Below, one piece after another: positions 8,711-17,696 of a DNA stretch of 64,000 nucleotides (the first letter of the stretch is position 1; the number at the start of each line of letters is the position of its first letter). Location of the stretch: the NCBI RefSeq assembly GCF_001426185.1, contig NZ_LMRP01000002.1, positions 310,157 to 374,156 on the forward strand. The letters are read 5' to 3'. A program made the position numbers and the translations under genes. This DNA is from Rhodococcus sp. Leaf247. GTDB lineage: Bacteria > Actinomycetota > Actinomycetes > Mycobacteriales > Mycobacteriaceae. The notes beneath the pieces are model-generated. The model ran no database searches and was not told the origin of the DNA. It was given only the letters and a program-made list of their open reading frames with translations.

Positions 8711-8937
8711 TCGAAGTACGCCTTGGCGCCGGTGGGGATCTCGCTGTACCCGGGAGCGGCGACACCCGTCAGGGGATAGTGCGCACCGATCTTCACCGAG
8801 GTGTCGGTGATTCCGACGGTGGAGCCCTCCGTGGACTCCTCCGCCTCCTCACGGCCACCCGCACCGCACGAGGCCACCAGTACGACGGCCGCCGCGAGGG
8901 CGGTGCCCCGCTGCGCCCATGTTCGGATCCTGTTCAT
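8708..8937 (-). pseudogene. Branched-chain amino acid ABC binding lipoprotein, 5' fragment
   Basis: Only the first about 77 codons are left. They show a lipoprotein signal peptide (AAAVVLVASCGAGG, lipobox VASC), a Glu/Ser-rich linker and the start of a LivK-type periplasmic binding fold (VGITDTSVKIGAHYPLTG, then GAKAYFDY). Members have about 400 residues. Homology ends at the same base pair as the phosphoketolase on the other strand, so the gene was cut by a rearrangement. The frame stays open as nonsense to 8590. Its ATG overlaps the TGA of the permease fragment, as in an intact liv operon. Confidence 0.8.
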
Positions 8938-9157
8938 CGAACTCCTTCTTTCGTGGTACGACGCTGTACGAGACGACTCCGGACCGTGCCGACCAGCCCG
9001 AGTGGCGCGAAAAGGATCACGACCACGGTGAAGATGCCGGTGACCAGGGGCGCAAGTTCCGCGGCCTGCAGGCTGCTCAACCCGGCGTCGAGGCCCAGGT
9101 TGGTCACGACCGGCGGGATGTAGGTGAGGAGGGCGGCGCCGAGGAGAGCTCCGCCGC
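8934..9157 (-). pseudogene. Branched-chain amino acid ABC permease, 3' fragment
   Basis: About 74 C-terminal codons of a LivH/LivM-type inner-membrane permease remain: SRGGALLGAALLTYIPPVV, then GLDAGLSSLQ, a last membrane helix TGIFTVVVILFAPLGLVG and a basic tail. The stop codon overlaps the start of the binding-protein fragment (ATGA). The 5' part is missing: toward 9157 the sequence turns into the regulator fragment on the opposite strand. No ATPase genes of this transporter are near, so the whole importer is lost. Confidence 0.75.
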
Positions 9158-9952
9158 GAGACGATACGGATGCAACAGCGCGACTTCACGAAAGTCCTGG
9201 CAGCACTGGACGGTCTGCGAGACGGGCGCGGAAGCGATCCGGCATTCGTCGCCGACGCACGCGTCACTCTCGGCCTGAGTGCCCAGCATCGGGTCGCCTG
9301 CGTCGTGGGACCGCTGTCGGACCTGGGCGACCCACCGTTGGCATCACCGGAGGATGCCGTGGACGGTGTGTCGTCGTTGTGCCACTGGCACATCCGGGAC
9401 GGAGTGCAGTTCGGCATCGTGTGTCCGCTCCGCTCCGACCTGTCCGCGGTGGCCGACGCGCTCGCGGTGCGCGCGACCGGTCCCGTCGGTATCGCATCGT
9501 CCCCGGACGGATTGGCGACGTTCGCTGCGGCGTACCGTGCGGCCGCGCGCACCGCCGACACGATCGGAGCGTCGGACACGCCGGCAGCGGTGGCGACGGA
9601 TCGGTTACCCCGCATCGTCATGTCGGCCGACGCCGAGACATCGGAACTGGTCGTCTCGCACGCGCTGGGAGCGCTGGCGACGCACCCGGCAGTCCAACGC
9701 GACACGCTCCTGCGCACCCTGGCCTTCGTGCTGGCGACGGACGGATCGCCCACCAACGCCGCGAAACTGCTGTACTGCCATCGCAATACGGTGATCTATC
9801 GTATCCGTCAGCTCGAGGAACTGACGGGCCGCACGATCACCTCACCGGACGACCGGTTGCTCCTCACCCTCGCCCTGGTCCGATCCGGGCACTGGGACGA
9901 CGCCGTCGACCAGGTCGGCCGAGCTACCCGGACTTCAGCGTCAGCACCGTGA
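9158..9952 (+). pseudogene. PucR-family regulator, C-terminal half
   Basis: The remaining about 260 residues start within a family-like MQQRDFTKVLAALDGLRDG segment and end with the PucR-type helix-turn-helix: TNAAKLLYCHRNTVIYRIRQLEELTGR. PucR regulators usually have 400-550 residues with an N-terminal sensory part, which is absent. An ATG at 9170 could still give a 260-residue DNA-binding protein, so residual activity is not excluded. The left boundary abuts the permease fragment and is set only to within about 15 bp. The 3' end overlaps the convergent phosphoesterase gene by 29 bp. Confidence 0.7.
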
Positions 9953-11135
9953 TCTCGCTGGGCGCGAAGACGCGGAACGGTGGGCCCCAGAAGCCGGTGC
10001 CGCGGCTGGTGTAGAGCTGGGTCCTGGTTCCGTGTCGACTGAGTCCGCTGACGACGGGTTGATCGAGCCGGACCAGCGCACCGAACGGCCAGATCTGTCC
10101 GCCGTGCGTGTGTCCGGACACCTGGAGATCGGCGCCCGCCGCGACCGCCGCGTCGATCTGCTTGGGTTGATGCGCGAGAAGGAAGATCGGCAACGCCGGG
10201 TCAGCCCCGTCGAGCGCCGCGGTGAGATCGGCGCCGTGGCCGGCCTCCCCGGATCCTCGCGCCGTGCGGTCGTCGACACCGGCGATCACCAGCCGGTCAC
10301 CACCCCGCATGACCGTGATGTGCCTGTTGTGCAACGAGTCCCATCCCAGCGACGTCATGTGGTCCAACCACTCCTGCGCCTCGCCGAAGTACTCGTGATT
10401 GCCTGTCACGTAGACCCGAGCCGATTTCGCCGACACCCGTTCCAGCGGAGCCACCTGACCGCGTCGACGCTCCACGGACCCGTCGGCCAGGTCACCGAGA
10501 TGGCACACGATGTCCGCGTCCTGACGATTGACCTCGGCCACCACGTCGGCGGACCACCCCGACCGCTCGATCGGACCGTAATGGGTGTCGGTGATGAGGA
10601 CGATGCGTATGCCGTCCAACCCCTGACCGAGCCGATCGAGGGTGACGGTGACGTTCTTGACCCGCGGCAGACGCATCGCTTCCCGTCGACCCCATCCGGC
10701 GAGAGCGACCACCACGACGACAACCGCACCGGCGACGATCCGCGACCTCACCGGATCGTCGACACCGACGAGAAGCAGGACGAGACCGAGGACCTGGCCC
10801 AGCACGGACCAGACGAACGCGATCCACACCAGCCCGAGAAGGGTGTCTCCGATGCGCGCCCAGCTGTCGGAATGCGCGCGTCCGTGGCCCTTCGTCATAC
10901 CGACGATCAGGCCGGCGGCTGCGCCGACGACGGCCAGGGAACCCACGATCCGGGCGATCGCCGGCCACTGCGCGCCCGAGAATACGACGGTCCACAACGG
11001 CACGCCGAAGAGGAGCAGGACGACGAGCCCCACTATCGCGAGCCGCGCCAGCGGCGGACCGCCCGCCTCGGCCTCCGTATCGGAAGTCGGCGTGCCGTGA
11101 CGCCGCGCCTCGTCGGGCCTGATCTCGTCCGACAT
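9924..11135 (-). CDS. Membrane metallophosphoesterase (calcineurin-like)
   Basis: 403 residues. About five transmembrane helices occupy the first 150 residues; the rest is a calcineurin-like phosphoesterase domain with the metal motifs in order: ITDTHYG, HLGDLADG, GNHEYFG, LLAHQP and SGHTHGGQIWP. This layout matches the YkuE/UDP-diacylglucosamine-hydrolase-like membrane phosphoesterases; the substrate is not known. The ATG is the only start before the TM region. It is monocistronic and divergent from the PPE-like gene. Confidence 0.88.
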   Translation of the reverse strand: MSDEIRPDEARRHGTPTSDTEAEAGGPPLARLAIVGLVVLLLFGVPLWTVVFSGAQWPAIARIVGSLAVVGAAAGLIVGMTKGHGRAHSDSWARIGDTLLGLVWIAFVWSVLGQVLGLVLLLVGVDDPVRSRIVAGAVVVVVVALAGWGRREAMRLPRVKNVTVTLDRLGQGLDGIRIVLITDTHYGPIERSGWSADVVAEVNRQDADIVCHLGDLADGSVERRRGQVAPLERVSAKSARVYVTGNHEYFGEAQEWLDHMTSLGWDSLHNRHITVMRGGDRLVIAGVDDRTARGSGEAGHGADLTAALDGADPALPIFLLAHQPKQIDAAVAAGADLQVSGHTHGGQIWPFGALVRLDQPVVSGLSRHGTRTQLYTSRGTGFWGPPFRVFAPSEITVLTLKSG

Positions 11136-11276
11136 GTATCAGCCCTTCGTCATCGGGTGGCGACGTCGACGGAGCCCGTCACGACGACGCGCCCAGGGTA
11201 CGCGGAACCGATCGGGCGGCTGTTGCGTCGAAGGTCACGGGGGAATGCGACACCGCGCTCGGGGAGGGGCTGCACC

Positions 11277-12701
11277 ATGGGGTTCGACATCGCGACCGTC
11301 GTCGGGTCGTCACAGCACGCACTGCAGGGTATCGGCGAGGCCGTGTCCGACGCGGCGTCGGAGGCACTCGATTTCGCGACCGGCGAGGACAGTGACACCG
11401 CCGACCGCATCGATCGGCTCACCGCCGAGTACGACCGTGAGACGGACGCACGGACGTCGAGGGAGGACGTCGACAGAGCCCGGACCGGAGAGACGGCGAG
11501 TGCGGACAGTGTCGTGGTGCCCGAGGCGTTCGACGGGATGTCGCACCCGGAGATGTTCGCCTACAGCACCGAGCTCACTCCGGAGCTGCTCGATTCCGCG
11601 GCCGTCATGTGGCGCGAGGCGCACGCTCGGATGACCACCGCGGTGTGGGCACTGTGGAACGACCTCGGAGCAGTGCTGGGCACCGACTGGCAGGGCGCGG
11701 CAGCGGACACGGCACTCGCCTCGGTGACCGGGTACCGCACCGAATCGTTGCGCACGCTGGACCTGATGGACATCGTCGCGGGGAAGCTCGAACAGTCACG
11801 CGACGGGTTCGCACTGACCCGGGCGACCATGCCTGCGCCGCAATCGTTCACGGTCTCCGACTGGGCTCGCACGGCTGTGTCCACGGCGCTTCTGGGGCCT
11901 GTCGGCGCCGCCGGGTCGATTCACGCCATGATGGCGGAGGAAGAGAAACGCCGAGCTCAGGCCGTCGCGGTCATGAACGGGACGTACGTTCCCACCGTCG
12001 TCCGCGCGGACCACGGCGTTCCGGTACTCCCGCCGCCCACCGACCCTGCGAGCGGAACCGCGTCGTCGTCGATCGGCGGCCCGGGCGGCAGCGGTTCGGC
12101 CGCGTTCGCTGCCGGGTCACCGTCCGCGTCGTCCGGGTCCCCGGCGGCTTTCGCAGGACCGGACTCGGTACGGGCGACCGCCTCCCCCGGTGACGTGCCG
12201 TCCGATGCCGCGGACGCCGTTCCCGCGGACACCACCGCGGCGTCGACCGACGGTCCGACCACCGCGGCGCAGTCGACGCCGCCCGCGCCGGGGCCGTCGT
12301 CCTCGCCCGGTGCGGGCGCTCCCGGTACCGGACCGGGGAGCTCCGGTGTCGTCGCCGCCCCGACGTCCGCGGCCGGAGCGGGCAGGGCGGTCGGCTCTGC
12401 CGGTCGAGGGCAGACCGGGGGACGCTCCGGGTCGTCGGCGGCTCCGCTGTCGCGGCCGTCCGGACGTCCGTCGGCGTTCGGTGGGACAGGATCGGACTCC
12501 CGCATCCTGCAGAGCGCCTCGGGTGGCGGAACCGGCGGCGGCCGCGCCGCCGGGTACGGACCCGGAGGAATGATGCCGGGATCCAGAGCGGGCGGAGATC
12601 AGGACTCGGAACATCGCACCGCGGGCTATCTGGTCACGGCCGACAACGGGGACGACCTGGTGGGAGAACTCCCGCTGGTGGCGCCGCCGGTGATCGGGTG
12701 A
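11277..12701 (+). CDS. PPE/WXG-like type VII secretion substrate with Pro/Ser/Gly-rich tail
   Basis: About 474 residues. Residues 75-190 are a helical WXG/PPE-type region (ELTPELLDSAAVMWREAH, then LWNDLGAVLGTDWQGAAADTA with the W-x-G turn). A hydrophobic stretch follows (TAVSTALLGPVGAAGSIHAM). From about residue 255 the protein is low-complexity Ala/Ser/Gly/Pro, ending in a short ordered tail (HRTAGYLVTADNGDDLVGELPLVAPP). The tail wording resembles C-termini of ESX-associated PPE-like proteins in corynebacteria and rhodococci. The start has GGGGAGG 9 nt upstream. The stop overlaps the EspG start (GTGA), so the two are coupled. Confidence 0.75.
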   Translation: MGFDIATVVGSSQHALQGIGEAVSDAASEALDFATGEDSDTADRIDRLTAEYDRETDARTSREDVDRARTGETASADSVVVPEAFDGMSHPEMFAYSTELTPELLDSAAVMWREAHARMTTAVWALWNDLGAVLGTDWQGAAADTALASVTGYRTESLRTLDLMDIVAGKLEQSRDGFALTRATMPAPQSFTVSDWARTAVSTALLGPVGAAGSIHAMMAEEEKRRAQAVAVMNGTYVPTVVRADHGVPVLPPPTDPASGTASSSIGGPGGSGSAAFAAGSPSASSGSPAAFAGPDSVRATASPGDVPSDAADAVPADTTAASTDGPTTAAQSTPPAPGPSSSPGAGAPGTGPGSSGVVAAPTSAAGAGRAVGSAGRGQTGGRSGSSAAPLSRPSGRPSAFGGTGSDSRILQSASGGGTGGGRAAGYGPGGMMPGSRAGGDQDSEHRTAGYLVTADNGDDLVGELPLVAPPVIG

Positions 12702-13522
12702 CCGGCGCGCACACCTGGCACCTCACCTCGCTCGCCTTCGCCGTCGCGATGGAAAGGGTAGGACGTGATCGAGTTCCGTTCCCGTTCACGTGGACTACCG
12801 ATGCCCGCACCGCGGAGACGCTGCTCGCGCGTCGATCGGAGGCGCGACGCCAGGCGGACGACGCGGCGCTGCTGTCAGCGCTGTCCCTGCTCTCCAGCGA
12901 CGAACAACAGATCACCGCCTGTGGAACGGGTGAGTCGGATCGGCCGGTCAGACTGCGGGCCGCCGTCGCCGGAGAGTTCGGCGTGGTGGTGGCGCAGGAT
13001 CCCGGCCCCAGCGCGGACCGAGGTGGCGACGTCCATGTCCACGCCGTCTCGAGATCGGCTCTCGTTCCCACGCTCGTGTCGGTGCTCCCTCGTGTGGCGG
13101 CCGGCAGGATCGCGTCGTCGACCGCGGCGCGGGCCGACCTCGTCGGCGCACCGGCCTCCTACCTGCACGGCTCGACCGGTGACGACGACATCCGACGGGC
13201 GATGGCCGTACTGGACGCGCCCCGAGCGGGTCTCGGCGAAGTCGTCGTCGGCTACGCCTCGGCCGTCGACGGCCTCCTGGCCGCCCGCGACGGGTTCCGG
13301 TGGATCGACGTCCCGGGTGACGGACGCTACCTCCTGATATCGGGTGACCAGGTGAGCGTTCGACCCGCCGACCTCCACGCGATCACCTCGGCCCTCGACG
13401 ATGCGGTGCGGCGCGCGGTCGACGGGGACCCGCACGGTGAGGCGCTCCCCGCAGCTAGGGTTGGGCAACTGGACGCCGTACCCGTCGACGGGTACGGCCG
13501 ATCGAGAGGACCGGTCAGATGA
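12698..13522 (+). CDS. espG: EspG-family ESX secretion-associated chaperone
   Basis: A 274-residue protein of the EspG family, the cytosolic chaperones that bind PE-PPE substrates near the helical tip and keep them soluble for ESX export. Visible family features are the N-terminal WHLTSLAFAVAMERVGRDRVPFPF, a central beta region and the late GFRWIDVPGDGRYLLI strand. The GTG start lies in the last codons of the PPE-like gene and the stop overlaps the next gene by 4 nt. Chaperone next to substrate is the usual ESX arrangement, which supports the PPE call. No EccC ATPase or mycosin is in the window. Confidence 0.78.
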   Translation: MTGAHTWHLTSLAFAVAMERVGRDRVPFPFTWTTDARTAETLLARRSEARRQADDAALLSALSLLSSDEQQITACGTGESDRPVRLRAAVAGEFGVVVAQDPGPSADRGGDVHVHAVSRSALVPTLVSVLPRVAAGRIASSTAARADLVGAPASYLHGSTGDDDIRRAMAVLDAPRAGLGEVVVGYASAVDGLLAARDGFRWIDVPGDGRYLLISGDQVSVRPADLHAITSALDDAVRRAVDGDPHGEALPAARVGQLDAVPVDGYGRSRGPVR

Positions 13523-14088
13523 GCGATCGCTATCCGCGCGACTCCGAGAACTACGGTTACGACCCCAACGGCGGCTACGACGACCGCACCCGTGCCTACG
13601 GTCGGCAGGATGCGTACGGCGCTCCGGGCGGGCAACCGTACGCACCGCAGAAGCAGGGACCGTCGTCGGCCGGTCTGAAGTTCGACGTCGGCCCGTTCGT
13701 CGGTGGCGTCGTCGCGACAGCGATCACGACGTTCATCGCCGGGTGGGTGGCCACCGCCATCGTCCAGGCCGTCTACAACCGGACCGGCACCAGCGTGTTC
13801 TGGATGTACGGCCTCACCGATCCCTGGATCGCCGGAGTCTACGGTGCACTCGCCGCTGTCCTGGCGGGCGCGTTCATGCTGCTGCTCTTCCAGGCAGTGC
13901 CCTCCCCCAGCACGTTCTTCAGCTGGATCGCCGGGTTGGTGGTCGTCGCAATCATCGTGCTGCCGTTCCTCGCTGCCGGAGCGATCACGGCCGCCTTCGG
14001 TTCGGCGATCGTCAACGGTCTGATGGGGTTCGTCATCGTCGCGTTGCTGTCCACGACAGCCGCCAAGACCTATCACGGGCGGCGCTGA
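13519..14088 (+). CDS. Four-helix membrane protein with Tyr/Gly-rich N-terminus
   Basis: 189 residues. The first 55 residues are hydrophilic and rich in Tyr, Gly, Asp and Gln (NYGYDPNGGYDDRTRAYG), and so probably disordered. Four hydrophobic helices follow, including VGGVVATAITTFIAGWVATA and LVVVAIIVLPFLAAGAITAAF, with a short basic C-terminus. The ATG overlaps the espG stop (ATGA), so it is cotranslated with the PPE-like/EspG pair. It has no recognised enzymatic motif. It may be a membrane partner of that trio, but this is context only. Confidence 0.7.
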   Translation: MSDRYPRDSENYGYDPNGGYDDRTRAYGRQDAYGAPGGQPYAPQKQGPSSAGLKFDVGPFVGGVVATAITTFIAGWVATAIVQAVYNRTGTSVFWMYGLTDPWIAGVYGALAAVLAGAFMLLLFQAVPSPSTFFSWIAGLVVVAIIVLPFLAAGAITAAFGSAIVNGLMGFVIVALLSTTAAKTYHGRR

Positions 14089-14094
14089 CCGCAG

Positions 14095-14823
14095 TCAGGG
14101 AATCCAGTAGCCCTGGGCCTTGATCGACTTCCGTGAGATCCGATACCGATTCTTGAAGACCGCCGCGATGGCGCGGGTGGTCACCGTGTCGCAGGCGACC
14201 CACGCCGCGTGATCGGAGGCGTCGCGAACGCCGGCGGTCACCGCGTCGATCATCGACGCTCCATGGCCACTGCGCGGTACCCGATGCACAGTGGTCGCGG
14301 GGGTCGCGGCGATGGGGAGACGATCGTCGTCGGCGTGCACGGTCTCCAACCACACGGTGACCGGTAGGTCATCAGGAAGTGCGCTGAGCAGCGAATTGAT
14401 CGCCGGCAGTGACGCGCTGTCGCCGGCCACCAGGTATCCGGCCGGCAACGGATCGGGAACCGAGAACTTCGACCCCTGGAACGTCGCCTCCACCGTGTCG
14501 CCGATGTCCGCGTCCCTGGCCCACCGTGCAGCGGGGCCCTCGTGCAGTGCGAACTCGAGGTCGAACGTGTCGTTCGCAGGGTCGGGGTTCACCACCGTGT
14601 ACGCCCGGTGATGCAGCGACGCGTCGGGTTCGCCCGTCGGGAACCACAGCCGAAGCCACATCGTCGGGTGCACGGACTTACGGGTGAACAGTCCGCCTGC
14701 ATCGAGTGTGAGGCGGCGATAGTGCGGCGTCACGTCGTGCGTCCCCGTCACCGTCAGCAGGATGTTGGATCCGCCCATCAACGTCAGGACGGTGCCCTGC
14801 CAGCCCTTCGTCTGCTCGGTCAT
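14095..14823 (-). CDS. Siderophore-interacting protein (FAD-dependent ferric reductase family)
   Basis: 242 residues of the SIP family, cytosolic flavoenzymes that reduce imported ferric siderophores to release iron. The flavin-binding R-A-Y-T motif occurs in HHRAYTVVNPDP, and the C-terminal NAD(P)H-binding domain shows YLVAGDSASLPAINSLL, typical of the family. The ATG is about 15 nt downstream of the HAD gene's stop codon, so they probably form one transcript. It is convergent with the membrane-protein gene, with only 6 bp between them. Confidence 0.88.
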   Translation of the reverse strand: MTEQTKGWQGTVLTLMGGSNILLTVTGTHDVTPHYRRLTLDAGGLFTRKSVHPTMWLRLWFPTGEPDASLHHRAYTVVNPDPANDTFDLEFALHEGPAARWARDADIGDTVEATFQGSKFSVPDPLPAGYLVAGDSASLPAINSLLSALPDDLPVTVWLETVHADDDRLPIAATPATTVHRVPRSGHGASMIDAVTAGVRDASDHAAWVACDTVTTRAIAAVFKNRYRISRKSIKAQGYWIP

Positions 14824-14837
14824 GGACTGAGGGTAGC

Positions 14838-15665
14838 CTAACTCTGCTCGGTGCGGCTCCGCGTCACTCCTTCGAGGAACGACGCCACGCCGTCCTCGTC
14901 GTTGCTGTCCACCACCAGTCCCACCAACGCACGCACTTCGGGAATCGCATTGGCCGGGCAGATCGGGGTGCCGACCCAGGCCAGCATCTCCAGATCGTTG
15001 CGCGCATCCCCCGCCCCCGCGGTGTCGCGTCGCGCGATACCGCGTTCCTCGCACAGCTGCGCGAGGGCAGTGGCCTTGGAAACTCCGCGCGCCGCGATCT
15101 CGATGTAGGGGGCGCCCGAATGCGTCACCTCGACACCGTCGAGGCCCGCCGCGATCACTGTCCGGTAGAGCTCCACGCTGGGCACCGTCGGATGCCGGCC
15201 CACGATCTTGACCATCGTCTCGTCGAGCCACGGGAATTCTCCCGCCAAATCCATGGTGTCGGGATCGCGATGGTGGTCGGAGAACACGGACAGGGCTGCG
15301 TAGCCCGCCTCCGCCGCGAATGTCGTCGGTCCGACCGCGGCGAAGACGATTCCGGGAATCAACGACCGCAGACGTGCGATCGCGGCACCGCCGGTATCGA
15401 TGTCGATGCCGACGGTGCGCGTGACCACAGGGGTGCCGTCGGCAAGGTCGATCACGACAGCACCGTTGGCGCACAACGCAATTCCACGGAAACCGCTCTG
15501 CGTCGCGAACTCGTGGACCGAATGACGGGCACGCGCTGTCGCCCAGACCACGTCGATACCCGCCGCCGCAGCATCGGCCATGGCGCGAGCAGTGCGCGGC
15601 GAGATGGTGCGGTCCGACCGCAGCAGCGTCCCGTCCAGATCGGTGGCGAAGAGTCGAACGGTCAC
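14838..15665 (-). CDS. HAD-superfamily phosphatase, Cof-like type IIB
   Basis: 275 residues. Motif I is FATDLDGTLLRSD, with nucleophile and acid/base aspartates two apart. The late motif GDARNDLEMLAW supplies the acidic metal ligands. The large IIB cap lies between them. Cof-type enzymes dephosphorylate sugar phosphates, flavin precursors or pyridoxal phosphate; the specific substrate cannot be told. It is first in a two-gene unit with the siderophore-interacting protein. Confidence 0.85.
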   Translation of the reverse strand: MTVRLFATDLDGTLLRSDRTISPRTARAMADAAAAGIDVVWATARARHSVHEFATQSGFRGIALCANGAVVIDLADGTPVVTRTVGIDIDTGGAAIARLRSLIPGIVFAAVGPTTFAAEAGYAALSVFSDHHRDPDTMDLAGEFPWLDETMVKIVGRHPTVPSVELYRTVIAAGLDGVEVTHSGAPYIEIAARGVSKATALAQLCEERGIARRDTAGAGDARNDLEMLAWVGTPICPANAIPEVRALVGLVVDSNDEDGVASFLEGVTRSRTEQS

Positions 15666-15695
15666 CCGCTCAGCTTCCCACCCGATCGGGTGAAA

Positions 15696-16343
15696 TCAGG
15701 TCAGGGCGTCGGCAATCGGGGTGTCGCCCTTGTCGAATTCGATCATCCGGCCGGCGGTCGACGGGGTGTCGAGGACGGCCGCGATCACGGCGGCGACGTC
15801 GTCGCGGCTGACGGAATCGCCCGTGGCACCCTGCGCCTTGGTGGTGATGGAGCCGGTACCGGCGTCGTCGGTGAGGCTCGACGGCGCGACGATGGTCCAT
15901 GCCAGGTCGCTGTTCTTCAGATGCTGATCGGCCTCGGCCTTTGCCTCGGCGTACGCGTAGAACGAGTTGTCCGGCGAGACGCCGTGATCGGGTCCCGCTC
16001 CGAAGTACGACACCAGCACGAAGCGCGGCACCCCCGCGGACACGGCCGCGTCGACACAGCGGATGGCAGCGTCACGGTCGACGGCATAGGTGCGATCGGT
16101 GTCCCCACCGCCCGCTCCCGCCGCGAACACCACGGCGTCGTGGCCCGTGACGGTTCCCGCGATCTCCGGCGTCGTCTGCGACTCGACGTCGGCGACGGCG
16201 GCAGTGGCCCCCGTCTTCTCGATGTCGGCACTCTGGTCCGGGTTGCGGATCAGCGAGGTGACCTCGTGCCCGTTGTCGGTCAGGATCTTGGCGAGCTTCA
16301 GGGCGATCTTTCCGTGCCCACCGACGACGGCGATACGTGACAT
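15696..16343 (-). CDS. Atypical short-chain dehydrogenase / NAD(P)-binding epimerase-like protein
   Basis: 215 residues with an N-terminal Rossmann motif written as GGHGKIALKLAKIL, then D-V-E around residue 55 and FAAGAGGGDTDRT. The central region has the SYFGAG and Y-AY-AKAEADQ text that stands for the YxxxK motif (YAEAKAEAD). This matches the SDR_a5/NmrA-like group often labelled YwnB/YhfK-like. It probably binds NADPH; oxidoreductase or redox-sensing roles are both known in the group. Monocistronic. Confidence 0.82.
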   Translation of the reverse strand: MSRIAVVGGHGKIALKLAKILTDNGHEVTSLIRNPDQSADIEKTGATAAVADVESQTTPEIAGTVTGHDAVVFAAGAGGGDTDRTYAVDRDAAIRCVDAAVSAGVPRFVLVSYFGAGPDHGVSPDNSFYAYAEAKAEADQHLKNSDLAWTIVAPSSLTDDAGTGSITTKAQGATGDSVSRDDVAAVIAAVLDTPSTAGRMIEFDKGDTPIADALT

Positions 16344-16392
16344 GACTGGTTGGTCCTCTCGTGAAACGTGGACGGTCGGACGACCTGCTCCG

Positions 16393-16409
16393 CCCGGGGG
16401 GTTCCCGGG
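16393..16409 (-). terminator. GC hairpin after the nucleoside transporter operon
   Basis: Two CCCGGG blocks separated by GGGTT can pair, 22 nt past the stop of the last permease gene. It could close the operon transcript; there is no U-tract. Confidence 0.4.
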
Positions 16410-16430
16410 GTCACGACCCGCACAAACATC

Positions 16431-17696
16431 TCAGGGATACGGACGCCCGGCAGCGGCGGGTCCACGGACCTTTCCGACGAGGCCCGCGACCGCGAGAATG
16501 GTCACGACGTACGGGAGCATCAGCATGAACTCGCTGGGTACCGGTGAGCCGATGATGCCCAACACGTTCTGCAGATTGGATGCGAAACCGAAGAGCAGCG
16601 CCGCCAGAGTCGCCCGTACGGGATCCCATCGGCCGAAGATGACCGCGGCCAGGGCGATGTAGCCGGCACCTGCCGTCATCTCCTTGCCGAAGGCGCCGAC
16701 GGATCCGAGGGTGAAGTACGCACCGCCCATTCCCGCGATGGCGCCCGCGAGGCAGACGTTCCAGAAGCGGGTGCGGGCGACGTCGATGCCCACGGAATCC
16801 GCTGCGCGTGGGTGCTCGCCGACCGCGCGCAGCCGTAGTCCCCATCGGGTGCGGAACAGTCCGACGAACACCGCGGCGACCGCGATGTACATGACGTACT
16901 CGATGACCGTCTGACGGAACAGGACCGGCCCCACGATGGGAATCTGGGACAGCAGCGGGATCTCGATGCGCGTGAATCGCGGCGGCGTGTTCAGGGTCGC
17001 GGCGCTCGGCACCAGCACCTTCGAGTACAGGAAACTGGTCAGGCCGACGACGAGCACGTTCAACACGACACCGACGATGACCTGGTTGACGAAGTAGCGG
17101 ATCGAGAACACCGCCAGGACGCTGCCGACGAGGGCTCCCGCCACCAACGCCGCCACCAGGCCGGCATACGGCGACCCGGTGAGCGTGGCGACGACGGCAC
17201 TGACGAACGCGCCGCCCAGCAACTGTCCTTCGATGGCGATGTTGATGATGCCGACACGTTCGGACACGACGCCGCCCAGGGCACCGAAGATCAGCGGCGT
17301 GCTCAGCGCCACCGTGCCCAGCAGGAGTCCCGGAACGGGGATGGTCTCCCCCACCGCGGACCAGGTCAGGAACAGGAGCACGAACGCCACCGCGAACACA
17401 GCGGTCACGGCTATCGGGGTACGACGACCGGCGCGGGTGCGGACCGCACTGAATGCGGTGAGCGCGAACAACACCACGACCAGGGCGATGCACGTTGCTC
17501 GAGCGGGGAGACCGACGTCGGGCAGCCTGACGAAGTCGTTGTCGCTGGCGAGGGAGAACGTGCTGGTTCCGCTGTCACCCCGGACGCCGAAGGCGAGGAG
17601 TGCGATCACGGAGACCACGCCGAACACGACGGGCAGTTTCCAGGACGACCCCGACCGAGCGCCGGCATCGGGAGGGGCGGTGGCGAGGGAGCTCAT
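16431..17696 (-). CDS. Nucleoside-type ABC transporter permease 2
   Basis: 421 residues with about nine or ten transmembrane helices. Family signatures include RVGIINIAIEGQLLGGAF (the E-G-Q loop of BMP-type permeases), SVGIDVARTRFWNV and GMGGAYFTLGSVGAF. It forms the inner-membrane channel with the neighbouring permease and would move nucleosides. The ATG overlaps the stop of the first permease gene by one base (TGATG). It is the fourth and last gene of the operon. Confidence 0.88.
   Translation of the reverse strand: MSSLATAPPDAGARSGSSWKLPVVFGVVSVIALLAFGVRGDSGTSTFSLASDNDFVRLPDVGLPARATCIALVVVLFALTAFSAVRTRAGRRTPIAVTAVFAVAFVLLFLTWSAVGETIPVPGLLLGTVALSTPLIFGALGGVVSERVGIINIAIEGQLLGGAFVSAVVATLTGSPYAGLVAALVAGALVGSVLAVFSIRYFVNQVIVGVVLNVLVVGLTSFLYSKVLVPSAATLNTPPRFTRIEIPLLSQIPIVGPVLFRQTVIEYVMYIAVAAVFVGLFRTRWGLRLRAVGEHPRAADSVGIDVARTRFWNVCLAGAIAGMGGAYFTLGSVGAFGKEMTAGAGYIALAAVIFGRWDPVRATLAALLFGFASNLQNVLGIIGSPVPSEFMLMLPYVVTILAVAGLVGKVRGPAAAGRPYP

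Noticed and set aside
8590..9170. Transposase or IS ends at the rearrangement scar
   Set aside because: No transposase text, terminal inverted repeats or target duplication were seen around the two breakpoints.
9170..9952. Complete PucR regulator starting at 9170
   Set aside because: Family proteins are 400-550 residues; the sensory half is missing and the sequence upstream belongs to a permease on the other strand.
10032..11276. N-terminal extension of the PPE-like gene over the phosphoesterase gene
   Set aside because: The in-frame text upstream of 11277 is antisense to the metallophosphoesterase and does not resemble a protein family; a good ribosome site marks the ATG at 11277.
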